From: Cocleimonas sp.
GTDB lineage: Bacteria > Pseudomonadota > Gammaproteobacteria > Thiotrichales > Thiotrichaceae
Direction of reading: 5' to 3'
Assembly: GCA_023146675.1 (NCBI GenBank)
Contig: JAGLBQ010000242.1
Location: forward strand, 1 to 7,352
Length of the DNA: 7,352 nucleotides
Positions 1 to 4,900 of the stretch are shown here, in pieces (position 1 is the first letter of the stretch; each line of letters opens with the position of its first letter). Made by a program: the position numbers and the translations under genes. The notes beneath the pieces are model-generated. The model saw nothing but the letters and a program-made list of their open reading frames with translations, was not told where the DNA came from and did no database searches.

Positions 1-532
1 TTACGGGGCGAACTTCTGCACCCAATAACTTCATCCGATACACATTAGGTGCTTGACGAGCCACATCAACTTCGCCCATATACACAACACACTCCAAACC
101 TAAGCGCGCAGCAATGGTTGCGGTAGCGACACCGTGCTGTCCTGCACCTGTCTCTGCAATAATGCGTCCTTTGCCCATATGTTTGGCTAATAGAGCCTGT
201 CCAATGGTGTTATTAATCTTATGTGCGCCTGTATGGTTTAAATCTTCACGCTTTAAATAAATCTGCGCGCCACCCAGTTCTTTAGACCAGCGTTCTGCAT
301 GATAAAGCGGACTGGGACGACCCACGTAATGTTTAAGATCTTTATTATATTCTGCCTGAAAATCAGCATTCTCTTTGAGCTGATAATAGGCATCACGTAA
401 ATCATCAATTGCTTCCATTAGCGTTTCAGCTGCAAAACAACCGCCAAAAATACCAAAATGTCCCGCTTCATCGGGCATAGAATTCCAGTCAAATGTACTG
501 AAATCTAGATTATTTTCACTTTTATTGCTCAA
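1..532 (-). CDS. trpB: Tryptophan synthase beta chain, N-terminal 177 residues (3' end outside window)
   Basis: TrpB joins indole and L-serine to make L-tryptophan, using PLP, in a cytoplasmic alpha2-beta2 complex with TrpA. Visible hallmarks are GHFGIFGGCFAAETLM near residues 24-39, GRPSPLYHAE at 71-80, LKREDLNHTGAHK at 93-105 with Lys105 as the expected PLP-binding lysine, AETGAGQHGVA at 126-136, and RQAPNVYRMKLLGAEV at 159-174. These match the canonical TrpB1 type. About 220 residues, including the C-terminal phosphate-binding glycine loop, lie beyond the left edge. The TTG at 530-532 is chosen as start because an in-frame TGA lies four codons upstream and GAGGTG (540-545) sits seven bases before it. 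The next methionine (residue 19) would also keep the conserved core but lacks this support. The gene overlaps the end of trpF by 11 bases, which suggests translational coupling. TrpA may follow, but this cannot be seen. Confidence 0.97.
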   Translation of the reverse strand, partial: MSNKSENNLDFSTFDWNSMPDEAGHFGIFGGCFAAETLMEAIDDLRDAYYQLKENADFQAEYNKDLKHYVGRPSPLYHAERWSKELGGAQIYLKREDLNHTGAHKINNTIGQALLAKHMGKGRIIAETGAGQHGVATATIAARLGLECVVYMGEVDVARQAPNVYRMKLLGAEVRPV

Positions 533-1154
533 CGCAGTTCACCTCGTTAACTTGTTGCATTAATGCTGTAATTTTTTCTTTACTCTTAATTCCTGGCGCA
601 GACTCCACACCACTACTTAAATCAACCGCATACACCGACGTTGATTTCATCGCCGCTGCAATATTATCAGGGTTTAAACCACCTGCTAGTATAATGGGTT
701 TGGGATAATCTGTAGGAATATCGTTCCAATCAAATGTATTACCTGTTCCACCCGCAGCACCAGGGGCATGACCATCAACCAAAAAGGCTTTGGCATCGGG
801 ATACTGATCAGCATAGCGTGCAAAATCATCCAGCCCGATCATCCCAACTGCTTTCATATAAGGGCGCGAGAAACTAGCGCAATACTGCGGTGATTCCGAA
901 CCATGAAACTGCAATAAATCCAGTGGAACTTGTTCTAAAACCAAATCTACTTCTTGCTGGCTGGCGTCTAAAAATAAACCAACTATCGTTATAAAAGGCG
1001 GCAATGCCATGCAAATCTCAGATGCTTGTTGAAGTGATAAATAACGGGAGCTTTTAGAATAGAACACCAAACCAATCGCATCCGCCCCAGAATCGCTAAC
1101 TGCAAGTGCATCATTAACCGATGTTATACCACAAATTTTTACTTTAACCGCCAT
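522..1154 (-). CDS. trpF: Phosphoribosylanthranilate isomerase
   Basis: TrpF converts N-(5'-phosphoribosyl)anthranilate to the carboxyphenylamino-deoxyribulose phosphate by an Amadori rearrangement, in the cytoplasm, as part of tryptophan synthesis. The 210-residue length is normal for the monofunctional enzyme, a single TIM barrel. The N-terminal VKICGIT motif carries the expected catalytic base Cys8, and FLVDG (124-128) carries the expected general acid Asp127. QFHGSE (82-87), GGTG (135-138), ILAGGLNPDN (155-164) and DLSSGVE (178-184) are the usual substrate- and phosphate-binding loops. The start is ATG. It has no strong Shine-Dalgarno sequence, but a candidate extended -10 lies about 36 bases upstream. 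It is the first gene of a trpF-trpB unit and overlaps trpB by 11 bases. No truA-like gene, a common upstream neighbour in related bacteria, is present; a mocR gene is there instead, on the same strand. Confidence 0.97.
   Translation of the reverse strand: MAVKVKICGITSVNDALAVSDSGADAIGLVFYSKSSRYLSLQQASEICMALPPFITIVGLFLDASQQEVDLVLEQVPLDLLQFHGSESPQYCASFSRPYMKAVGMIGLDDFARYADQYPDAKAFLVDGHAPGAAGGTGNTFDWNDIPTDYPKPIILAGGLNPDNIAAAMKSTSVYAVDLSSGVESAPGIKSKEKITALMQQVNEVNCVEQ
540..545 (-). promoter_or_regulatory. Shine-Dalgarno of trpB, supports a TTG start
   Basis: The minus strand reads GAGGTG, a strong match to the anti-Shine-Dalgarno sequence, seven bases before the TTG at 530-532. It lies inside the last codons of trpF, so ribosomes finishing trpF are well placed to start trpB. 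No ATG or GTG in this frame occurs between the in-frame TGA and the TTG. Confidence 0.7.
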
Positions 1155-1189
1155 ACAATGTCACATCTATTTAGTCAGTACAGCAGAGC

Positions 1190-1198
1190 ATCATAGCA
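1190..1198 (-). promoter_or_regulatory. Candidate extended -10 element for trpF
   Basis: The minus strand reads TGCTATGAT, an extended -10 (TGn) followed by TATGAT, a 5/6 match to TATAAT. Transcription would begin near 1183 and leave a leader of about 28 bases before the trpF ATG. No convincing -35 hexamer is found 16-18 bases upstream, which is tolerable for extended -10 promoters. The leader is too short for a classical trp attenuator with a leader peptide. Confidence 0.35.
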
Positions 1199-1269
1199 AA
1201 GTTGATTTTTAGGGCATAACACTTTCATCAAACAATAACTTGTGATGAAGAAAGTTACGTAGAAAATCG

Positions 1270-1298
1270 AAAAAACAAGAATAGATTAGATTTATTCT
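1270..1298 (-). terminator. Candidate intrinsic terminator after mocR
   Basis: On the minus strand, two bases past the mocR stop codon, AGAATA and TATTCT form a perfect 6-bp stem around a 9-base loop. The stem can be extended by two pairs with one bulged T. It is followed by TG and then six Ts. The position right after the stop and the T-tract argue for a terminator. The stem is short and AT-rich, so it may be weak and allow some readthrough into trpF. Confidence 0.45.
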
Positions 1299-1300
1299 GT

Positions 1301-2785
1301 CTACTGATGAGTAACAGAGGCTATTACATTAGCCAGCCGCTCCACTCCTTCTTCAATCTGTATAGTTGATAAATTCCCATAGCCCATTAGTAAGCCTAAT
1401 TTCTTGGTCGGTTGTTGATATAAAGCGGTGGTTGTATGAATGCCAAGCCCCTGCTGACTCGCTAAACGCATTAGTTTTTCCTCCTCACTTGGAGGTACTG
1501 TATTTAACCACGCTAAAAGATGAATGCCTGCATTGGTTCCTTGAATAGTAACGCTATCACCCAAATTTTTTTGTAATGCTTTAATCAAGGTATTACGTCG
1601 TTTGCCATAGATTTTTCTCATCCGCTTTAAATGCCTACCAAACAGTGGTGAATCAATAAATTCAGCTAAAATATGTTGGGTTAACAAAGGGCTGTGACGA
1701 TCACTACTCCATTTTAAAGCAATAAAGGATTCCACTAATAGCGGTGGTAAAATCACATAACCTATTCGCAGAGCAGGTGAGAGTATTTTAGAAAATGTGC
1801 CGATATAAATGGTTTGATCTAATTGATCTAACCCTTGAATAGACTCGATGGGTCGCCCTTTGTAGCGATACTCGCTATCATAATCATCTTCAATAATATA
1901 GGCATGGTGTTCATTTGCCCATTTTAGTAAACGCAGTCGTCTAGGGAGGGATAAGATAGCGCCTGTTGGTAGTTGATGTGAGGGGGTTGTATAGATTAAG
2001 CGTGCAGGATTACTTTTTAATGATGGCGGGAGATTATCTAGATTTAAACCGCTTTCATCGACAGCACAACGAATAAGTGTCGCTCCAGCATTAGTGAAAG
2101 CTTGAGCGGCGCCACGATAACAAGGCTCCTCAACAATCACAGCATCACCTTGTTCCAATAATAAACGTGCTAATAAGTCTAGCGCTTGCTGTGAACCATT
2201 GGTGATAACGATATTATCAATATGGCATTGGCAGCCGCGATTCTGCTGCGCATATCGAGCAATACTTTCACGCAGGTGCAATAAACCAGCAGGTGATTGA
2301 TAATTTGAATCCAATAGATTGCGTGACTTACGAGTAATACGATTTATATCTGCTAATAATTGCTCATTAACAGCAACAGGACCATATTGAAAATCAATTT
2401 CAATACCATCATGATACTGTTTGCGTCGTTCCTTCCCCTCCCTTGAAAGTGCATAACTTCGCCAATGTTTGAGGGATGTTTTTGCTGTTTTACTCAGCTT
2501 AAGCGGCTTGGGCATCGTGTGTTTTTTATTCTGCAACGGCTTTAATTGCTTAATGGGTTCTTTATCCACATAACTACCCGATCCATGCCGAGTGATAATA
2601 TAGCCCTCTGCCGTTAATTGTTCATAACAGCTGACCACAATATTGCGTGAAAGCTGAAGCGAGCAAGCCAACTCTCTGCTTGATGGAAGCTTTTCATTTG
2701 CTTGATAATCCCCTCTAATAATTGCTTGGCGAAGGCTTGTGAGCAGTTGTTTGTAGAGTGATCCTTCTCCTCCTAGTTTGATCAA
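1301..2785 (-). CDS. MocR/PdxR-type transcriptional regulator (GntR HTH + aminotransferase-like domain)
   Basis: MocR regulators combine a winged helix-turn-helix with a PLP-binding fold-type I domain that senses PLP or an amino compound rather than acting as a housekeeping aminotransferase. Residues 10-73 form the GntR domain, with LPSSRELA (33-40), LSRN (45-48), YEQLTAEGYI (54-63) and GSGSYV (68-73). A basic linker (about 75-125) leads to the aminotransferase-like domain: NYQSPAGLLHLRESIA (161-176), ITNGSQQALDLLARLL (194-209), TPSHQLPTG (267-275), IEDDYDSEYR (298-307) and GTFSKILSPALRIGY (329-343). Lys333 is the expected Schiff-base lysine and Arg340 a phosphate ligand. The 494-residue length is typical. 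The start is TTG: an in-frame TAA lies just upstream, AAGGA sits six bases before it, and the next Met (residue 91) would remove the DNA-binding domain. It is divergent from the flavoprotein gene at 2881, which suggests that gene as its target. The true effector is not readable from sequence. Confidence 0.93.
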   Translation of the reverse strand: MIKLGGEGSLYKQLLTSLRQAIIRGDYQANEKLPSSRELACSLQLSRNIVVSCYEQLTAEGYIITRHGSGSYVDKEPIKQLKPLQNKKHTMPKPLKLSKTAKTSLKHWRSYALSREGKERRKQYHDGIEIDFQYGPVAVNEQLLADINRITRKSRNLLDSNYQSPAGLLHLRESIARYAQQNRGCQCHIDNIVITNGSQQALDLLARLLLEQGDAVIVEEPCYRGAAQAFTNAGATLIRCAVDESGLNLDNLPPSLKSNPARLIYTTPSHQLPTGAILSLPRRLRLLKWANEHHAYIIEDDYDSEYRYKGRPIESIQGLDQLDQTIYIGTFSKILSPALRIGYVILPPLLVESFIALKWSSDRHSPLLTQHILAEFIDSPLFGRHLKRMRKIYGKRRNTLIKALQKNLGDSVTIQGTNAGIHLLAWLNTVPPSEEEKLMRLASQQGLGIHTTTALYQQPTKKLGLLMGYGNLSTIQIEEGVERLANVIASVTHQ

Positions 2786-2791
2786 AGTGGT

Positions 2792-2796
2792 TCCTT
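2792..2796 (-). promoter_or_regulatory. Shine-Dalgarno of mocR, decides its TTG start
   Basis: The minus strand reads AAGGA six bases before the TTG at 2783-2785. An in-frame TAA overlaps this region, so translation cannot begin further upstream. The helix-turn-helix begins at about residue 10, so it cannot begin much later either. Confidence 0.7.
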
Positions 2797-2801
2797 ATAA
2801 T
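2796..2801 (+). promoter_or_regulatory. Candidate -10 hexamer (TATAAT) for the flavoprotein gene
   Basis: A perfect TATAAT on the plus strand lies 79 bases before the ATG at 2881. It gives a predicted transcript start near 2808 and a leader of about 70 bases that contains the inverted repeat. No good -35 is seen at the normal distance, and the hexamer overlaps the ribosome-binding region of mocR on the other strand, so the match may be chance in AT-rich DNA. Confidence 0.25.
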
Positions 2802-2836
2802 AGATAAAAAATGGAGCTTTTTAAAAACCAACGATA

Positions 2837-2864
2837 GTTGATAATTCTAAACGCTAACATCAAC
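2837..2864. promoter_or_regulatory. Inverted repeat GTTGAT-N16-ATCAAC, candidate MocR operator
   Basis: GTTGAT (2837-2842) and ATCAAC (2859-2864) are perfect inverted copies whose centres are 22 bases apart, about two helical turns, so both half-sites face the same side of the DNA. They lie in the 95-base region between the divergent mocR and flavoprotein genes, just before the flavoprotein ribosome-binding site. Half-sites spaced by whole turns suit a dimeric GntR-type regulator. Characterised MocR operators are often direct repeats instead, and a 6-bp match can occur by chance, so this is an inference. Confidence 0.35.
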
Positions 2865-2880
2865 ATGAGGAAAGTAGTCA

Positions 2881-3522
2881 ATGAATTATGAAATTAACAG
2901 CAGAAATAAAGTATTACGTGCCAAAGAACGAGGCGTTTATGACAAAGAATCGGTTTATAAAATTTTAGATGCTGGGAAAATATGCCATGTAGGTATTACT
3001 ATGGAGGGTCAACCCTTTGTTATCCCCATGTCTTATGCACGAATTGACAATAGCATTATTCTGCATGGTGCATTAAATAGCCGACTTTGTTCATCATTGC
3101 GTGAGGGTATTCCTGCCTGTGTAACGGTAACGCATCTTGATGGTTTGGTTTTGGCTCGATCTACGTTTCATCATTCAATGAATTATCGTTCTGTGGTTGC
3201 TTTTGGTACGGCAAGAGAAATAGACGATAAGCAAAAAAAGTTGGAAGCCGCCGAAGCTTTAGTCGAGTTTTTGACACCAGGTCGAACAACAGATTGCCGT
3301 GCACCAAATAAAAAAGAGCTGAATGCCACTAGCATGATCGAATTTACGATTGAGCAAGCTTCTGCAAAAGTAAGAACAGGTGGGCCAATAGATCTAGAAA
3401 AGGATTTAGATCTTGATGTATGGGCTGGCGTTGTCCCTATCAAAGAACAGTTTGGTGAATGGATTGCCGCAGATGATTTAAAAAGTGAAATTGATTACCC
3501 TGATTATAAAAATTTATATTAG
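2881..3522 (+). CDS. Pyridoxamine 5'-phosphate oxidase-related flavin-binding protein (NimA-like)
   Basis: This 213-residue cytoplasmic protein belongs to the split-barrel flavin-nucleotide-binding group related to PNP oxidase and the NimA nitroimidazole reductase (Pyridox_ox_2 type). Supporting stretches are ERGVYDKESVYKILDAG (16-32), CHVGI (35-39), QPFVIPMSYAR (44-54), HGALNSRLCSSL (62-73), THLDGLVLARS (84-94), HHSMNYRSVVAFG (97-109), LTPGR (131-135) and ASAKVRTGGP (160-169) with VWAGVVP (180-186). These are family signatures rather than marks of true PdxH, which is a different branch with its own C-terminal motif. The physiological substrate is unknown; a flavin-dependent reduction or oxidation is the usual assumption. 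It starts at ATG, with GAGGA nine bases upstream. It is divergent from the MocR gene, a pairing common in bacteria and consistent with control by a PLP-type signal. Confidence 0.9.
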   Translation: MNYEINSRNKVLRAKERGVYDKESVYKILDAGKICHVGITMEGQPFVIPMSYARIDNSIILHGALNSRLCSSLREGIPACVTVTHLDGLVLARSTFHHSMNYRSVVAFGTAREIDDKQKKLEAAEALVEFLTPGRTTDCRAPNKKELNATSMIEFTIEQASAKVRTGGPIDLEKDLDLDVWAGVVPIKEQFGEWIAADDLKSEIDYPDYKNLY

Positions 3523-3555
3523 GTTTTATCTGTATTTGCTTATTTTATAATCTAA

Positions 3556-3574
3556 ACCGTCTTTAGTAGACGGT
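3556..3574. terminator. Hairpin between convergent genes, possible bidirectional terminator
   Basis: ACCGTCT and AGACGGT form a perfect 7-bp stem with a 5-base loop (TTAGT), midway between the convergent flavoprotein and YgfB genes. Its position suits a shared terminator. No T-run follows on the plus strand, and only a loose AT-rich stretch (TTTAGATTATAAAA) follows on the minus strand, so it may act as an RNA-end stabiliser or be incidental. Confidence 0.35.
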
Positions 3575-3607
3575 CAGGCTTATCTAGGGGCAATTTGTTT
3601 ATAATGA

Positions 3608-4153
3608 TTAATGAACTGTTGAGGTAGCCTTCATTGGTTGTAATTCTTCATTAATTAGTAAGACACCAATGCGTACATATTGAGAAATATCGGCGTAAGC
3701 TATTTCTGCTTCATCGGCATTGTTAAGGTCAAATTCTTCTTCTGCACTGATGCGTGAAAAATCGCTTAATAGTTCGCGAGTGTCTTCTGGCAAATCCCCA
3801 AAGTCTTTAACACCACTCATTGCAATACCTAAAATGAAGCCTCGACACCACTCTTGTAGGGCGGTTATTCTTTTTTCTAATGTCTGATCATCGTCTGGTA
3901 AACAAAGTTCATAGCGTAAATTACTATCTTGAAGTTGACTTTTTATTTCATCAAACCAATTAGCGAGTAGCTCAATGGCATCCGCAGGAGGAAGATCACT
4001 TTCCTCAATTTCCCCCATTACTTGTTTGACCCAATCCAGTTTATCCGCAGTCGTATTGGCAACTAGCATTCCACTAGCAATTCCATGGCTTTCAGCGACA
4101 TCATTAATTGAGTTTATTTTGATCAAAATTTCTTGTGTTTCTGAAAACTGCAT
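3608..4153 (-). CDS. UPF0149 family protein (YgfB-like)
   Basis: This is a 181-residue acidic, mostly helical cytoplasmic protein of the YgfB/UPF0149 family, close to the usual length. Family signatures are SHGIASGML (22-30) near the N-terminus, LPDDD (85-89), LQEWCRGFILGI (99-110) and the C-terminal YADISQYVRIGVLLI (153-167). The biochemical role is not settled. In Pseudomonas aeruginosa YgfB is reported to affect cell-wall recycling and beta-lactam tolerance through an antitermination factor, but transfer of that role here is only inference. The ATG start has a weak ribosome-binding sequence. It faces away from the ZapB-like/zapA operon, the usual gammaproteobacterial layout. In many relatives pepP and ubiH follow ygfB on its strand; here a convergent flavoprotein gene follows instead, so the typical neighbourhood is interrupted. 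Confidence 0.92.
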   Translation of the reverse strand: MQFSETQEILIKINSINDVAESHGIASGMLVANTTADKLDWVKQVMGEIEESDLPPADAIELLANWFDEIKSQLQDSNLRYELCLPDDDQTLEKRITALQEWCRGFILGIAMSGVKDFGDLPEDTRELLSDFSRISAEEEFDLNNADEAEIAYADISQYVRIGVLLINEELQPMKATSTVH

Positions 4154-4193
4154 TGCTTTACTCGTCTGATTTTTGTTTTATGGAAAGATCGGC

Positions 4194-4199
4194 TATACT
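4194..4199 (+). promoter_or_regulatory. Candidate -10 (TATACT) for the ZapB-like/zapA operon
   Basis: TATACT is a 5/6 match to the -10 consensus on the plus strand, in the divergent region between ygfB and the cell-division operon. A weak -35 (TTGTTT, 4173-4178) lies 15 bases upstream, which is shorter than ideal. Transcription would begin near 4205 and include the hairpin at 4219-4235 in the leader. Confidence 0.35.
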
Positions 4200-4218
4200 A
4201 ACACTATGTATTTTTTAC

Positions 4219-4235
4219 CACTATCATTAATAGTG
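4219..4235 (+). repeat. Leader inverted repeat CACTAT-N5-ATAGTG, with a third CACTAT upstream
   Basis: CACTAT (4219-4224) and ATAGTG (4230-4235) pair perfectly around a 5-base loop. Another CACTAT occurs at 4202-4207, exactly 17 bases before the first. The cluster lies between the candidate -10 and the first gene of the zapA operon. It could be a protein-binding site or a small RNA hairpin in the leader; the short length leaves chance as a real option. Confidence 0.3.
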
Positions 4236-4299
4236 AGTCTTGGCTAATGCATGTTTCTTGGTTACCCCCTCCCACACCGCACAACGCTATGATGTATTT

Positions 4300-4530
4300 A
4301 TGGACAATTACTCTACCGACTCCCATCTTCAAGAGCAGGTTTTTCATCTCGAAGAAACCTTAAATGAATTGTTAGCTGCAACTGAAAAGCTATTTAAAGA
4401 AAATACAGCACTTAAGGAAAAAGAGAAGCAGTTGCTGCAAGAGCGTGCTGATTGGCATGGTAAAAATGACAAAATTCGCACCCAAGTAGAATCAATGATT
4501 AGCCGTTTAAAATCAATGGATAACGCATAG
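4300..4530 (+). CDS. TIGR02449 family small coiled-coil protein (ZapB-like cell division factor)
   Basis: The 76-residue product, beginning MDNYSTDSHLQEQV, is almost entirely helical and charged, with heptad-like spacing of hydrophobics through LEETLNELLAATEKL and later LKEKEKQLLQERADW. Its C-terminal block (NDKIRTQVESMISRLKSM) is the hallmark of the TIGR02449 proteins that precede zapA in gammaproteobacteria. These are thought to help organise the FtsZ ring in a ZapB-like way, but direct evidence is thin. The stop is 16 bases before zapA, so the two probably form an operon. The open frame extends upstream to a TTG at 4240, adding 20 residues that do not resemble the family. The ATG at 4300 fits the family length, although no clear Shine-Dalgarno precedes it. 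The start is therefore less certain than the gene. Confidence 0.85.
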   Translation: MDNYSTDSHLQEQVFHLEETLNELLAATEKLFKENTALKEKEKQLLQERADWHGKNDKIRTQVESMISRLKSMDNA

Positions 4531-4546
4531 AGTAGGGTAGTTTATT

Positions 4547-4870
4547 ATGAGTGATGATGAAAAAAGTCCTGTTGCTGTAGCAATAAGGATTTTAGGTAAG
4601 GATTATATGGTCTCCTGTCCGACAGGAGAACAAGCATCGTTGATTTCTTCTGCTAAAGAGGTGGATGAAAAAATGCGTGAAATTCGTAAAATAGGAAAAA
4701 TCATTGGTTCGGAGCGTATAGCGGTTATTACGGCGTTGAATCTTGCTAACGAATTAAACACTGCTAATGCTCAAGTAGCGGTTATTGATACTGATATTAT
4801 TAAACGTGTTAGTGAATTACAGAAAAAAGTGGATTCTACTCTGAAGCGTATTAATTCTGAATTATCCTGA
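4547..4870 (+). CDS. zapA: Cell division protein ZapA
   Basis: ZapA binds FtsZ filaments at midcell, bundles them and stabilises the Z ring. The 107-residue protein shows the family plan. An N-terminal globular head holds VAIRILGKDYMVSCP (11-25), the VDEKMREIRKIGKIIG region (39-54) and SERIAVITALNLANEL (55-70). A C-terminal helix (about 71-105) provides the dimer and tetramer coiled coil. Length matches the family. It starts at ATG with AGTAGGGT about nine bases upstream, 16 bases after the ZapB-like gene, so co-transcription is likely. In many gammaproteobacteria the 6S RNA gene (ssrS) and a 5-formyltetrahydrofolate cyclo-ligase gene follow zapA. Neither is present here: only 30 bases separate zapA from the convergent kinase gene. 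Confidence 0.96.
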   Translation: MSDDEKSPVAVAIRILGKDYMVSCPTGEQASLISSAKEVDEKMREIRKIGKIIGSERIAVITALNLANELNTANAQVAVIDTDIIKRVSELQKKVDSTLKRINSELS

Positions 4871-4900
4871 TTTCTCACCCAAAGTCTGAAAGTGCTCAGG

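Noticed and set aside
1155..1260. trp leader peptide and attenuator before trpF
   Set aside because: No short open frame with tandem Trp codons and no competing hairpins were seen, and the predicted leader is about 28 bases.
1366..1548. 60-codon plus-strand open frame
   Set aside because: It lies wholly inside mocR on the opposite strand, has no family-like motifs, and the mocR reading is unambiguous.
3183..3443. 86-codon minus-strand open frame
   Set aside because: It lies antisense within the flavoprotein gene, whose conserved motifs (HHSMNYRS, SAKVRTGGP) span the same bases.
3975..4169. 64-codon plus-strand open frame
   Set aside because: It is antisense to the N-terminal part of YgfB, with no supporting motif or ribosome-binding site.
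4871..4900. 6S RNA (ssrS) downstream of zapA
   Set aside because: Only 30 bases are available, far less than the roughly 180 bases of 6S RNA.
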